DNA of 47,698 nt from NCBI GenBank assembly GCA_015063165.1, contig SUSZ01000013.1, positions 1-47,698 on the forward strand. The letters are read 5' to 3'. Both the position numbers and the translations under genes were made by a program. Every line of letters starts with the position of its first letter. Positions within the stretch are counted from its first letter, which is position 1. The notes under the pieces are model-generated. The model had not been told where the DNA came from, did not search any database, and saw only the letters and a program-made list of their open reading frames with translations. The stretch is from Thermoplasmata archaeon. GTDB lineage: Archaea > Thermoplasmatota > Thermoplasmata > Methanomassiliicoccales > Methanomethylophilaceae. Positions 34,417 to 43,158 of this stretch are shown one piece after another.

Positions 34417-35554
34417 GGTTCTCGAACCTCGAGGTGAGCTCTTTGAGGACTTCGGGCCTGGAGGTGTACTCCATCTCCTCAGGTCCGAGGATCGAGGGCA
34501 TGAAGGGTCCCTGGCTCCTCATGAACTTGCTCGCCTTGACGGCGTTCATGCGGGCGAGATCCCAGGTGTTGCCCTTGAAGAAGTCCATGGGGATGTGCTC
34601 TCCCTTCTTGGCCCCTATGGGCTCGAGTCCCTGGAGCTTTCCTTCGTTGAGCTGGAATCCGAGGCAGCAGATTCTTGGAGGTCCGTCGAAGTAGACAGGG
34701 TCGGACTCCTCGGGGGAGCAGGGATAGAAGGCTCCGTAGTGGGAACCCCTCATCCATCCGGCGACGAGCATGGTGTTGTTCATGAAAGGCTGCAGGTACT
34801 CTCCGACGGAGGGGAGACCGCTCTGGGCACGGCAGATGCAGACAGGGTCGTCCTTCCCGATGTATTTCCCAGCGGTGAGGTTGAGCTTGTCGGTGGAGAC
34901 GACGCATGCGGGGCCGATTTCTGCCCTGGAGCAGATCCTCTTGATGGCGTATCTGGAGGTGTCTCCGAGAAGCGAAAGGATGCTGAGCGTCTCTTCGGGG
35001 GACTTCATGATGACCTTCTTGTGGCCGATGACGTCCTGGATCTCGACATCGAATCCCTTCTTGGCCCTGGCGTCTACGACGAGGCCGGTGGTGGTGAAGG
35101 GGTCCAGGAAAATCCTGCTCAGGGGCAGGGAGTACGCGGAAGGCTCGGTCTTGTCTGCCATGAAGAACATGAGGGGCTCGGAGCCTCTCTCGACAAAGCT
35201 CATCTCGGCGGATCCGGGACCTGCTCCCTTGACGTTTCCGGAGAAAGCATCGGTGAGGATGTCCTGTCCTGCTGCATACAGCTTCATGGATTTGGCGATC
35301 TTGGCGGCCTTCTGGAAGCACTCCCAAGCGGCGCCATGGACGTCCTTGTTGGCGACGCCCTTGTAGTGGGTCATGTAGAGGTTTATGTCATCTCCGACAC
35401 GGGTGACATAGAAATCTTCGATGATTCCCTGCTTCTGAGCGTCAGCCAAAATCTCCTGGCTAGCCTCGAGCATCGAGGGGTGGGGCCTGGAGTGTCCTAC
35501 AACGGACCCGACGTCCGCCTTTATAACTGAAACTGTGACTTTTTCTGCAGACAT
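34409..35554 (-). CDS. fbp: Bifunctional fructose 1,6-bisphosphate aldolase/phosphatase
   Basis: 381 residues, a class V FBPase. It condenses triose phosphates and removes the 1-phosphate to give fructose 6-phosphate, the gluconeogenic pacemaker of archaea. The N-terminus SVIKADVGSVVGHSRPHP holds metal and substrate ligands. Other hallmarks are VTRVGDDINLYMTH, the GAGPGSAEMSF loop and DPVYFDGPPR. The ATG is preceded by GGTGA. It forms an operon with tpiA, fitting the joint use of triose phosphates. Confidence 0.96.
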   Translation of the reverse strand: MSAEKVTVSVIKADVGSVVGHSRPHPSMLEASQEILADAQKQGIIEDFYVTRVGDDINLYMTHYKGVANKDVHGAAWECFQKAAKIAKSMKLYAAGQDILTDAFSGNVKGAGPGSAEMSFVERGSEPLMFFMADKTEPSAYSLPLSRIFLDPFTTTGLVVDARAKKGFDVEIQDVIGHKKVIMKSPEETLSILSLLGDTSRYAIKRICSRAEIGPACVVSTDKLNLTAGKYIGKDDPVCICRAQSGLPSVGEYLQPFMNNTMLVAGWMRGSHYGAFYPCSPEESDPVYFDGPPRICCLGFQLNEGKLQGLEPIGAKKGEHIPMDFFKGNTWDLARMNAVKASKFMRSQGPFMPSILGPEEMEYTSRPEVLKELTSRFENLD

Positions 35555-35636
35555 AAGTTCACCGTATGCTTTTGCTTGACGTTAAGCGTATCTCAATAAT
35601 AAGTATTTAGGGATTGGTCGCTCTGCTGGTTGCGTG

Positions 35637-36992
35637 TTATGCTGAAGAATTAATGCTTCTGAACACCTTGTTCCTGACAGCGCGGGTTATCACCAGGATG
35701 ATGGTAGCTCCGACGACGTGCCCGAAGAAGAGCGCCCAGAAGATTGCCTGGAGCGAGAACTGCCCCGCTATGTAGAAGAACGTTATCAGAACAGCGTTCC
35801 TGAGCACGGCGCACACCACGGACACCTCCGGATGGCCAAGAGCCTGAAGATATCCCGAGCACAGCGGGTTGAACGAGTAGAACGGGGCGTACAGCGCGAG
35901 GATCGTCATCGCCTCTGCCATGGCAGGCCTGTATGACACGGTCGCATCGGAATAGGTGAACATGGTCATCACCTGCTCCGAGAACAGGATCAGCATCAGC
36001 GAGAGGAACGCCACGGACAGGATCCCCGCCTTCACAGAATACCCGAACGCCTTGGACATCCTCTCGGGATTCCTCTGGCCGTATGCGGACGAAGCCACTG
36101 GGACAAGGGCGGACCCGACCGCCATCGCCGGGACGACTATGGCCTCTATGACCCTGTCGGGAGTCGAGAATATCGCCAACCCTTCGGAGCCGGCGCAGAG
36201 GATCACGAGGAAGTTCAGGACGGCGTCCATCCCGTAGAGGACGCAGTACTCCAGCATCTGCGGAACGCCGGCTACCACCACGCTCTTCATGTGAGCGCCG
36301 TCGAACCTGAAGCTCCTGCGGGCGTATCCTAGGTAGGCCTTCCTGGAGAACAGGAAATGGCATCCGAGAAGGAACGAAAGCAACGTGGATGCGACCGTAG
36401 CCACTGAGGCCCCTGCTATCCCCATGTCTGCCCAATAGATGAACACAGGGTCCAGGACCATGTTGGAGAACGCTAGGACGACCATCATCACGGTGGACTG
36501 GGTGGTGGCTCCCTCCCCTGTGAGGATCCCGGACACGGTTCCGTTGAGGATCAGCAGAAGGATGGACAGGCTGAACGGGGTCATGTAGTCCATTGACAGC
36601 CCCAGAACGTCCTCCGCTCCGATAGCCTCGAACAGAGGCCCCTGGATAAGGATGACCACCGGGGTGCACGCTATGCCGAATATCAGCGCGAACACCAAGG
36701 ACTGAGCGGCGCAGGCGGAGGCGTCCTCCTTCCTCTTGGCTCCGATCATCCTGGAGACGACGGCCGACGCTCCCACCCCCAGGCCGCTTCCGAGCCCCAC
36801 GAACACGTTGTAGATCGGAGCGGCGACGGCCAGAGCGGCGAGGCAATCGACTCCCAGGCCGGAGCACCACATCCTGTCCACGAGGACGTTCAGCTGAGCG
36901 ACGAGAAGGGCTATCAGGATGGGGATGGCCATGTAGATAATGGCTTTCCTAGGATCCCCCAGAAGCTTCTCCACCCTCCCTTCGGCGTCCAT
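35637..36992 (-). CDS. MATE-family multidrug/toxin efflux transporter
   Basis: 451 residues with about 12 hydrophobic segments in two homologous halves. Typical MATE features include PILIALLVAQLNVLVDRMW in the first helix, GLGSGLGVGASAVVSRMIGA and the second-half repeat PDRVIEAIVVPAMAVGSALVPVASSAYGQ. It likely uses an ion gradient to export cationic compounds. I start at ATG 36992: a TATA box (37015-37021) lies about 25 bases upstream, implying a leaderless mRNA. The frame stays open to 37901, but that extension is antisense to the Sel1-like gene and is not protein-like. Confidence 0.88.
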   Translation of the reverse strand: MDAEGRVEKLLGDPRKAIIYMAIPILIALLVAQLNVLVDRMWCSGLGVDCLAALAVAAPIYNVFVGLGSGLGVGASAVVSRMIGAKRKEDASACAAQSLVFALIFGIACTPVVILIQGPLFEAIGAEDVLGLSMDYMTPFSLSILLLILNGTVSGILTGEGATTQSTVMMVVLAFSNMVLDPVFIYWADMGIAGASVATVASTLLSFLLGCHFLFSRKAYLGYARRSFRFDGAHMKSVVVAGVPQMLEYCVLYGMDAVLNFLVILCAGSEGLAIFSTPDRVIEAIVVPAMAVGSALVPVASSAYGQRNPERMSKAFGYSVKAGILSVAFLSLMLILFSEQVMTMFTYSDATVSYRPAMAEAMTILALYAPFYSFNPLCSGYLQALGHPEVSVVCAVLRNAVLITFFYIAGQFSLQAIFWALFFGHVVGATIILVITRAVRNKVFRSINSSA

Positions 36993-37014
36993 GGACAGTC
37001 CAGAGTCGAACCTG

Positions 37015-37021
37015 TATAAAA
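37015..37021 (+). promoter_or_regulatory. TATA box in the MATE / Sel1-like divergent gap
   Basis: TATAAAA lies about 25 bases from the MATE ATG (36992) on one side and about 25 from an in-frame GTG at 37041 of the Sel1-like gene on the other. A single AT element may serve both leaderless transcripts. Confidence 0.4.
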
Positions 37022-37022
37022 C

Positions 37023-37898
37023 ATGGGTTATGCGGTAAACGTGCATGCACGCGCCACCCTTATCACGCCTCCGGACGAGTTCCTCGGCATGTACGACGAA
37101 TCCGGCAGGAAGTGGATGATGGATACCGTTCGCAGGGCGGACGACGGCGACAGCGAGGCTATGAAGGCCTTGGACGTGCTCTCCGGACGCAGGATCGAGG
37201 AGATCGGCACCAGGGCGCTCGACAGGCTGATAGCGGAGGGAAGCTCTTGGGCGCCGCTTCTCCTGGGAAGGCTTTTCGAGGAGAGGTGCCAGACGGACGA
37301 CGACGTCTGCACCGCGATAAGGCTTTACGAGGAGTCCGCGGACAAAACCAACCCGTACGCCATGGTGGCGATGGCCAGGATCTTCGAGAAAGGGGACCAT
37401 GTCGTGAGGTCCTTCCACAACGCCTACATCCAGTACAAGAGGGCGGCCTTCATGGGATGCCCGCCCGCGGTCGAATGGATGGAGAGGAACGGAGAGAAGG
37501 GAAGATGCTAGGTCGACCTGGACAGCAGATGCGACTCCAGCGACCCCCAGGCGATGTACGATGTGGGGCTTCTGCATGAGGAGGGCGACTAGACCGAGCA
37601 TTCCTACGGAGCGGCGTTCTCGCTGTACATGACAGCCGCGCTGAAAGGGCACAAGGCGTCCGCGATGAAGGTGTCCGAGTTCCTCATGGAGGGCAAAGGG
37701 GTGCCGTCCGACCCGGAGCTGGCCCTGATGATCCTGATACTGCTGGCCGACCATGGATGCGTAGAAGCCCAGGACATGCTCCGCTCGATGACCGACTACG
37801 ACCTCGCGGACTGCCGCGGCGACGAGCTGGAGTCTTCGGAATACCCCGAGGACTCCTGGGGTCAGGAGGTCTTGGAGAGGATCGGAAGCCTCGGGTGA
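37023..37898 (+). CDS. Sel1-like repeat protein with two in-frame UAG codons
   Basis: Reading both UAGs (37509-37511 and 37590-37592) as sense gives 291 residues with Sel1/TPR-like helical repeats throughout: AIRLYEESADKTNPYAM and IQYKRAAFMGC before the first UAG, AMYDVGLLHEEGD just before the second, and SLYMTAALKGHKASAM plus ALMILILLADHGCVEAQ after it. The second UAG falls at the usual Gly of the G-x-G-V turn of a Sel1 repeat. The frame is the same across all three segments and the final stop is UGA. The protein is probably an interaction scaffold. The start may be ATG 37023 or, from the TATA spacing, GTG 37041. Confidence 0.7.
37509..37511 (+). other. In-frame UAG sense codon 163 of the Sel1-like gene
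   Basis: UAG sits between AGA-UGC and GUC-GAC. The frame stays open afterwards and codes for the next Sel1-like repeat (QAMYDVGLLHEEGD). Confidence 0.7.
37590..37592 (+). other. In-frame UAG sense codon 190 of the Sel1-like gene
   Basis: UAG sits between GGC-GAC and ACC-GAG, inside a Sel1 repeat whose first helix precedes it and whose second helix (AAFSLYMTAALKGH) follows in the same frame. Confidence 0.75.
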
Positions 37899-37931
37899 CA
37901 CGTTTTTGTACGCGTCCGCTGTTAGACCGGC

Positions 37932-38981
37932 ATGGACAGGGCGGCGAGGTTCAGAGAGCTCTTCAGAGTCGGAGGAGGCTCTCCAGACCTTGCCAGCATA
38001 CCCGGGCTGATGAGGTTCGGAGGATTCGGGGACAAGGACGCATACCTCGTGGAGAGCGCGGTCCGCGTGTCCCCGGAGCTGTTCCGCGCCTCCTTCTCCG
38101 ACGCGGACGCGGACAGGGCTCGCAAAGCCGCCGAAAGCCTTCGCGTCCCCGGGATCATACCCATTATACAGGACATGAGGGAGGCTCTCGGCCTGAACCG
38201 GCTCAAGAGCATCCAGACCGGCACCAGCAGGCGCGAGATGTTCAGGAGGATGATATCCGAGAGGGGACGCTCGTCGCTGACGGACGGTTCCATGTCCAGA
38301 AGAGGGTTCCTTCCTGAGGACGTGCTGATGGTCTCGTACATAGCCAGATGCAGCCGCAGGAGTCTTGAGGACATGGCCTGGGACCCCGACATCAGGACAG
38401 CGAATTACGCCGCACAGAAGATAGCCGAGGACACCTCCCTCGACCTGGCCGCGGTCCTCGCGCTGATGGAGGACGTCCGCAGCGAGGAGACGATGCGCCC
38501 CGCTCCCAAGGTGGACCCTGGCCTGGTGTTCAAGAAGTCCCGTCCGTCGGAGGCCAGACTGGTACGCTACAACGGCAAGGAGAAGTCCGTCCAGATACCG
38601 TACGAAATCGTCCTGAACGGCGTCAAGCTGAAGGTCACATCCGTCTCGGACAACGCGTTCGCCAGGAACACAGACCTGATGGAAGTCCTATTCCCGACGA
38701 GCGTCCAGAGCATCGGCAGGTACGCGTTCTTCGGTTGCACCGCCCTGGCCGACGTCGTGTTCTCCGAAGGACTCAAGGCCATCGGCCCCGGAGCCTTCTG
38801 CAGATGCGTCTCCTTGGAGTCCGCCGACCTTCCGAGAGGGCTCGAATCCATAGGGGATCAGGCATTCCTGGGTTGCTCCATCGAGGAGATGTACCTGCCG
38901 GAGACCGTCGCTTCGTACGGAAAGCACTCGTTCCCGTCCGGATGCAGGCTGATCGGACCCAGCATCGGAACGCAACAATAA
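37932..38981 (+). CDS. BspA-like leucine-rich-repeat (LRR_5) protein
   Basis: 349 residues. The N-terminal 220 residues are helical and unrecognised. From about 220 to the end there are BspA-type repeats of about 23 residues with the pattern I-G-x-x-A-F-x-G-C-x-x-L-x-x-V-x-F/L-P (SIGRYAFFGCTALADVVF, AIGPGAFCRCVSLESADL, SIGDQAFLGCSIEEMYL). There is no signal peptide or membrane helix, so it is likely cytosolic or exported by another route, unlike most BspA adhesins. It starts 33 bases after the Sel1-like gene, same strand. No clear ribosome site is present. Confidence 0.75.
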   Translation: MDRAARFRELFRVGGGSPDLASIPGLMRFGGFGDKDAYLVESAVRVSPELFRASFSDADADRARKAAESLRVPGIIPIIQDMREALGLNRLKSIQTGTSRREMFRRMISERGRSSLTDGSMSRRGFLPEDVLMVSYIARCSRRSLEDMAWDPDIRTANYAAQKIAEDTSLDLAAVLALMEDVRSEETMRPAPKVDPGLVFKKSRPSEARLVRYNGKEKSVQIPYEIVLNGVKLKVTSVSDNAFARNTDLMEVLFPTSVQSIGRYAFFGCTALADVVFSEGLKAIGPGAFCRCVSLESADLPRGLESIGDQAFLGCSIEEMYLPETVASYGKHSFPSGCRLIGPSIGTQQ

Positions 38982-39008
38982 GATAATCAGAGTCAATCCC
39001 CTTTTGTC

Positions 39009-41129
39009 ATGACTGCCACCGCTCTGATGGATCTCGTAGAGGGAGGCGGATGCATCGGATGCTACGCCTGCCTCCATGTCTGCGAGAAGGATGCCATAGC
39101 CCTCCGCATGGACGAGAGGGGATTCCGCACGGCACAGATCGATCCTTCCGCATGCGACGGCTGCGGGAAGTGCGTCCAGACGTGTCCTCAGCTGACCGGA
39201 GAGGCCGACGGGAAGCCCATGGCCGCCTGCTATGCTGTTAAGGCCGAGCCTACGGTGCAGTCCAGGAGCTCTTCCGGAGGAGCGTTCGACCTTGTCTCCA
39301 GGTGGATGCTCAGGCGCGGAGGATCCGTATGCGGGGTCGCGATGGCGGAAGACCTCGTCCCGACGTTCAGGATCGCCCGCGACGAAGAGGGTCTGGAACC
39401 GATGCACGGGTCCAAGTTCGCGTTCAGCGACATGAAAGGCATCTATGATGGGATCTCGAAGGAGCTGGAAGACGGCAGAGAGGTCCTTTTCGTGGGTCTC
39501 CCCTGCCAGGTCCGCGCCGTCCGCAACGTCTTCCATGACGACCGCCTCTACACTGTCGACCTGATCTGCAACGGGATGCCGTCGGAAGGCGTCTATAGAA
39601 GGTATCTCGAAGAGCTTTCACAGAGCAGGAAGGTAGCGAACCTCGTGTTCAGGGCCTCAGACGTCCACTAGGGCACCCTTGTGGTCGCTTACGAGGACGG
39701 GACGACCAGGAACATCGTGAACGACCCGTATCTCAAAGGATACTCCGAATGCCTTTTCGTATCCGACGGATGCTCCGGATGCAGGCTGGCCAATACCCCT
39801 CGCGTCGGGGACCTGACCGTCGGGGAGCTGTTCGAAGCGGACAGGATCCTCCCGGACACGGACGTCCGCGACGGGGTCAGCACCATCCTGGTGAACAACG
39901 ACAAGGGAGGTAGCATGTTCGACGGGATCCAGAAGGATGCCTCGTACGTCAGGCGCATCCCGCTCTCGTTCTCCAAGAGGTTCAACAATTACGACAAGAA
40001 GCGCGACAGTCCCGAGAAGGAGAGGTTCTTCCACCTGCTGGACAAGGGGATGCCGATGTCCAAGGCGCTGCTGTACAGCGTCGAGCGCAGGTACGACGTC
40101 GCCATAACAGGGTTCTGGAGGGTGTACAACTACGGCGGGGTGCTGACGTACTACGCCCTGTACAACCTGATGGAGGACATGGACCTGGAGCCTATTATGG
40201 TCGACAGCAGGCACACGATAAAGGGCCGTCTGCCCAACCCGAGGCTGTACAGGACCGGATATCCGGCCTACAGCAGGGACTTCTGGTTCGCCACCAAGGA
40301 TGCCCAGCGCAAGGACCTGAACCCCCGCATCCGCAACTTCGTCGTCGGATCCGACCAGGTCTGGAACAGGGACCTGATCAAGCAGGAGTCGCTGGAGGCC
40401 TACGGACTGGACTTCGTGGAGCCCTGGAGGAACAGGGTGTCGATAGCCGCGTCCTTCGGGAAAGGGAAGTTCTCAGGGTCGGACGAGGACAAGGAGAGGT
40501 TCGCCACGCTTCTGAAGAGGTTCAACCACGTCTCCGTGAGAGAGGACGCAGGGGCGAAGCTGTGCAGGAGCATGGGCGTAAAGGCCAGAACCCTTCTGGA
40601 CCCTGTCATGCTGTGCGATCCTCGCCATTTCCTGGAACTCGCCGAGAAGGGCGATGCCGAACCCGAAGGCGAGTACGTGTTCAACTACATGATCGTCCCG
40701 GCCAGATTCGAAGGCATGGGAGAGGTCTACGACGAGTTGGGGATAGAGCCCGTCACGATACCTGGAGCCGCCGCTGTGGGGGCGGAGAAGCTGGGCGTGC
40801 CGCTTACCGACCCTGGGTGCGTCGAGAACTGGATGAGGTACTTCCAGGGATGCTCCTTCGTGTTCACCGACTCGTTCCACGCCACGGTGTTCTCCATCCT
40901 GTTCAGGAAGCCGTTCGTCACCATAGCCAGCGAGACGAAGGAGGGCGGAGGCAGGGTAGGCACGATCCTGAACGCCCTCGGCCTGCAGGACCGCATGTTC
41001 GAGAGCGTGGGCAAAGTGCTGGAATCCGGCGTCCTCAAAGAGCCCATCGACTTCGATTCGGCTCATGAGAAGCTGAAGACGCTCCGCTCGGACTGTCTGG
41101 AATGGATAGACAAGGCCCTGATACGCTGA
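39009..41129 (+). CDS. FrhB-like/polysaccharide pyruvyl transferase fusion with in-frame UAG (codon 221)
   Basis: With the UAG at 39669-39671 read as sense, this is a 706-residue two-module protein. Residues 1-65 are a dicluster ferredoxin (CIGCYACLHVC, CDGCGKCVQTC). Residues 80-340 are the F420 hydrogenase/dehydrogenase beta-subunit fold (SSSGGAFDLVSRW, FVGLPCQVRAVRN, then CSGCRLANTPRVGDLTVGE after the UAG). Residues 360-706 are a polysaccharide pyruvyl transferase domain (GFWRVYNYGGVLTYYAL, VVGSDQVWNRD, FTDSFHATVFSI). Such pairs occur in glycan loci, where the F420/flavin module may reduce or modify a sugar. The UAG splits the FrhB domain, so neither fragment alone would be complete. The stop is UGA. 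Confidence 0.85.
39669..39671 (+). other. In-frame UAG sense codon in the FrhB domain
   Basis: UAG is between GUC-CAC and GGC-ACC, just after FRASD and before the LVVAYEDG strand. FrhB relatives often have Trp near this point (FRxxxxGW), so UGG to UAG is one possible origin. Confidence 0.8.
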
Positions 41130-43157
41130 TCAGACGTAGCGCTTCCTGATCTCCAGAGCCTGCTTCGCGCGTCCGGGGGCTATGGGGCTGCCGTCCTTGA
41201 GGTGCGCCATGACGTCCTCGATGACCTCCACCTCCTTCCTGTCCCCGGATTCGCGGAGGATGGCATACTTGACCTTGCGCCAGTCACTGAAGGACCTCAG
41301 GGCGTAGACCGCATCGTCCATGTCGCCCCTGCGCTTCTCTTCGTAGGCCGCGGACCTCTCCTCGGACTGCTCCACCGTTATGCAGTGCCCGAGGACGACG
41401 TCGTCGAACGGGACCTCCATCTCGGAGAAGGACTCCCAGCAGGAAGGCTTCCTGCATTCCTGCATGGCGCTGCCCCCTGCCTCGGTTATACCGTCCAGAT
41501 AGGTCTGGAACTCCTTCGCGGCCGCGAGGGCGTGGCGGACGAGCGAGATATCCGCGATCTGCCTGGTCCAGATCTCGTCGGTGTCTATGACGCGGCCCCT
41601 GTCCTTGAGGTCCTGGATGGTCTTGGACACGGCGTAGCTGCATATCTGCGGCTTCATGTATCCCTCGAACCAGTCCTCCTTGCCGATGGCCTCGTAGACG
41701 TCCTCATAGAGGATCGAGGTGGTCACGGACTCCTTGAAGTACTCGTCGTCGAACCTGGCGGGGTTCTCGGCGAACGCCTTCGAGATGTCCTTGGAGAAGA
41801 AGCTGTAGCAGGTCTGGCCGCCCTTCGAGGCCATGTCGGGCTGGAGGTCGATCATGTACCTGCACTTGGCCAGGTCGATCTTGTCCATCCTGCGCCTCTT
41901 GTCGTACGTCCTCTTGAACGCGGCGCGCTCTGACTCGGTCCCCTTGGTGGAATCCTGTTCGAACTGTCCCCTTGTGCGCTCGTAGAACCACTTCTCCTGG
42001 CTTCCGGGGATCTCGCACCTGCGCGAAGCGTTCTCCATGGCCATCTGGAACTCGGTGCTCGACGAGAGGTCCGATTCCCTGACGGCGTTCTGGGTGTTGA
42101 CGAAGACGGAGATGTTCCTCACGATGTCCACGGCGTCCTCGGCGGACACCACGGTGAGCTTCATAGGGACGTAGACCTCGTTGATCTTGTCCCTGTACTT
42201 CGTCTTGAGCTCCTTGAAGAGCGAGACGGTGGTCTGTCCTCCGTTCACTATCTGGAGGTTGGTGAACGACTTGATGCCGGTCTCGTCCATCTCCACGGAC
42301 GAGGCGGTGAGGGCGACCCCGTTGTTGTAGGCGAAGAACATGCCGGGGTCCTCGCGGATGGTGTTGCGTATTCCCCTGTTGACCTTGGTCTTCACCGTAA
42401 GGAACGACCTGACGTTGGATTCGAGCAGCTTGCTGCCGTAGTCGCGGTAGATCAGAGCGAGGAAGAGCCCGGGGACGGTGCCTATGTAGGAGGTGCACCT
42501 GGCGTTGGATCCGGCCTTGACGCAGGGGATGGACGAGAACCCGAAGTCTGAGACCTTGATGACACGATAGTCGTCCGGACGGGACGAGCCTAGCGTCTCC
42601 TTCATGAACGCCATGTCGATGAGACGGAGGAACACGGGCTTCCCGTCCAGGTCCCTGTCCTTGATCTCCTTGAACCTGACGCTGCGGATCTTGTCGGTGA
42701 CGACGTAGACGAAGATGCGGTCGTACCCTGGGAATCCCATGCGGACGTGCCTGGCCAGCCCGTGTCCGGGGTCCTGGGGGTCGGTGATCTCCTCCACGAC
42801 CTTGTTCACGGACTCGTCGATGAACGCGATGCAGTGCTTGGCGTGGTCGTAGAACTCCTTCTCGGTCATCCTGGAAGGCTCGGCGTCGCCGGTGTAGTCG
42901 CACACAAACAGGCTGAGGGTGCTGTCCCCAAGACCTCCCTCCCCGTCCGTGTAGGCGTACCCATGGACGGCCATGGCCCTGTTGCGCCTACCGTTCCCTT
43001 CGTATCTGCAGACCTCCGCCTGCGGGCACACGTCGAGGGCGGCCATGTCCTTGGTGGCCTCCTCCAGGAACCTGTCCGCGGCGGACGTTCCCGTCTCGGA
43101 CGCGTACTTCCTGATATCTTCGAGATACTGGCTACGATAAGTTTCGACTTCGTCCAT
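41130..43157 (-). CDS. AIPR-family (abortive infection phage resistance) protein
   Basis: 675 residues. The central region carries the AIPR hallmarks: GSKLLESNVRSFL, NTIREDPGMFFAYNNGVALTA (268-284) and NLQIVNGGQTTVSLF (300-314), then FVNTQNAV. The family is linked to phage defence, sometimes in restriction-like loci, and is thought to act on nucleic acid. Residues 1-240 and 400-675 are less conserved; the C-terminus is charged and helical. The start ATG has a GGAGG site overlapping the stop of the upstream gene. It is the last gene of a three-gene operon with two unrecognised partners and may be the effector. Confidence 0.82.
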   Translation of the reverse strand: MDEVETYRSQYLEDIRKYASETGTSAADRFLEEATKDMAALDVCPQAEVCRYEGNGRRNRAMAVHGYAYTDGEGGLGDSTLSLFVCDYTGDAEPSRMTEKEFYDHAKHCIAFIDESVNKVVEEITDPQDPGHGLARHVRMGFPGYDRIFVYVVTDKIRSVRFKEIKDRDLDGKPVFLRLIDMAFMKETLGSSRPDDYRVIKVSDFGFSSIPCVKAGSNARCTSYIGTVPGLFLALIYRDYGSKLLESNVRSFLTVKTKVNRGIRNTIREDPGMFFAYNNGVALTASSVEMDETGIKSFTNLQIVNGGQTTVSLFKELKTKYRDKINEVYVPMKLTVVSAEDAVDIVRNISVFVNTQNAVRESDLSSSTEFQMAMENASRRCEIPGSQEKWFYERTRGQFEQDSTKGTESERAAFKRTYDKRRRMDKIDLAKCRYMIDLQPDMASKGGQTCYSFFSKDISKAFAENPARFDDEYFKESVTTSILYEDVYEAIGKEDWFEGYMKPQICSYAVSKTIQDLKDRGRVIDTDEIWTRQIADISLVRHALAAAKEFQTYLDGITEAGGSAMQECRKPSCWESFSEMEVPFDDVVLGHCITVEQSEERSAAYEEKRRGDMDDAVYALRSFSDWRKVKYAILRESGDRKEVEVIEDVMAHLKDGSPIAPGRAKQALEIRKRYV

Positions 43158-43158
43158 C

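Noticed and set aside
36993-37901. N-terminal extension of the MATE ORF by about 300 residues
   Set aside because: It is antisense to the Sel1-like gene, not membrane-like, and ATG 36992 has a correctly spaced TATA box.
39681-41129. Separate pyruvyl-transferase gene starting after the UAG
   Set aside because: Its first 100 residues are the second half of the FrhB domain, so a start there would cut a domain in two; there is no ribosome site.
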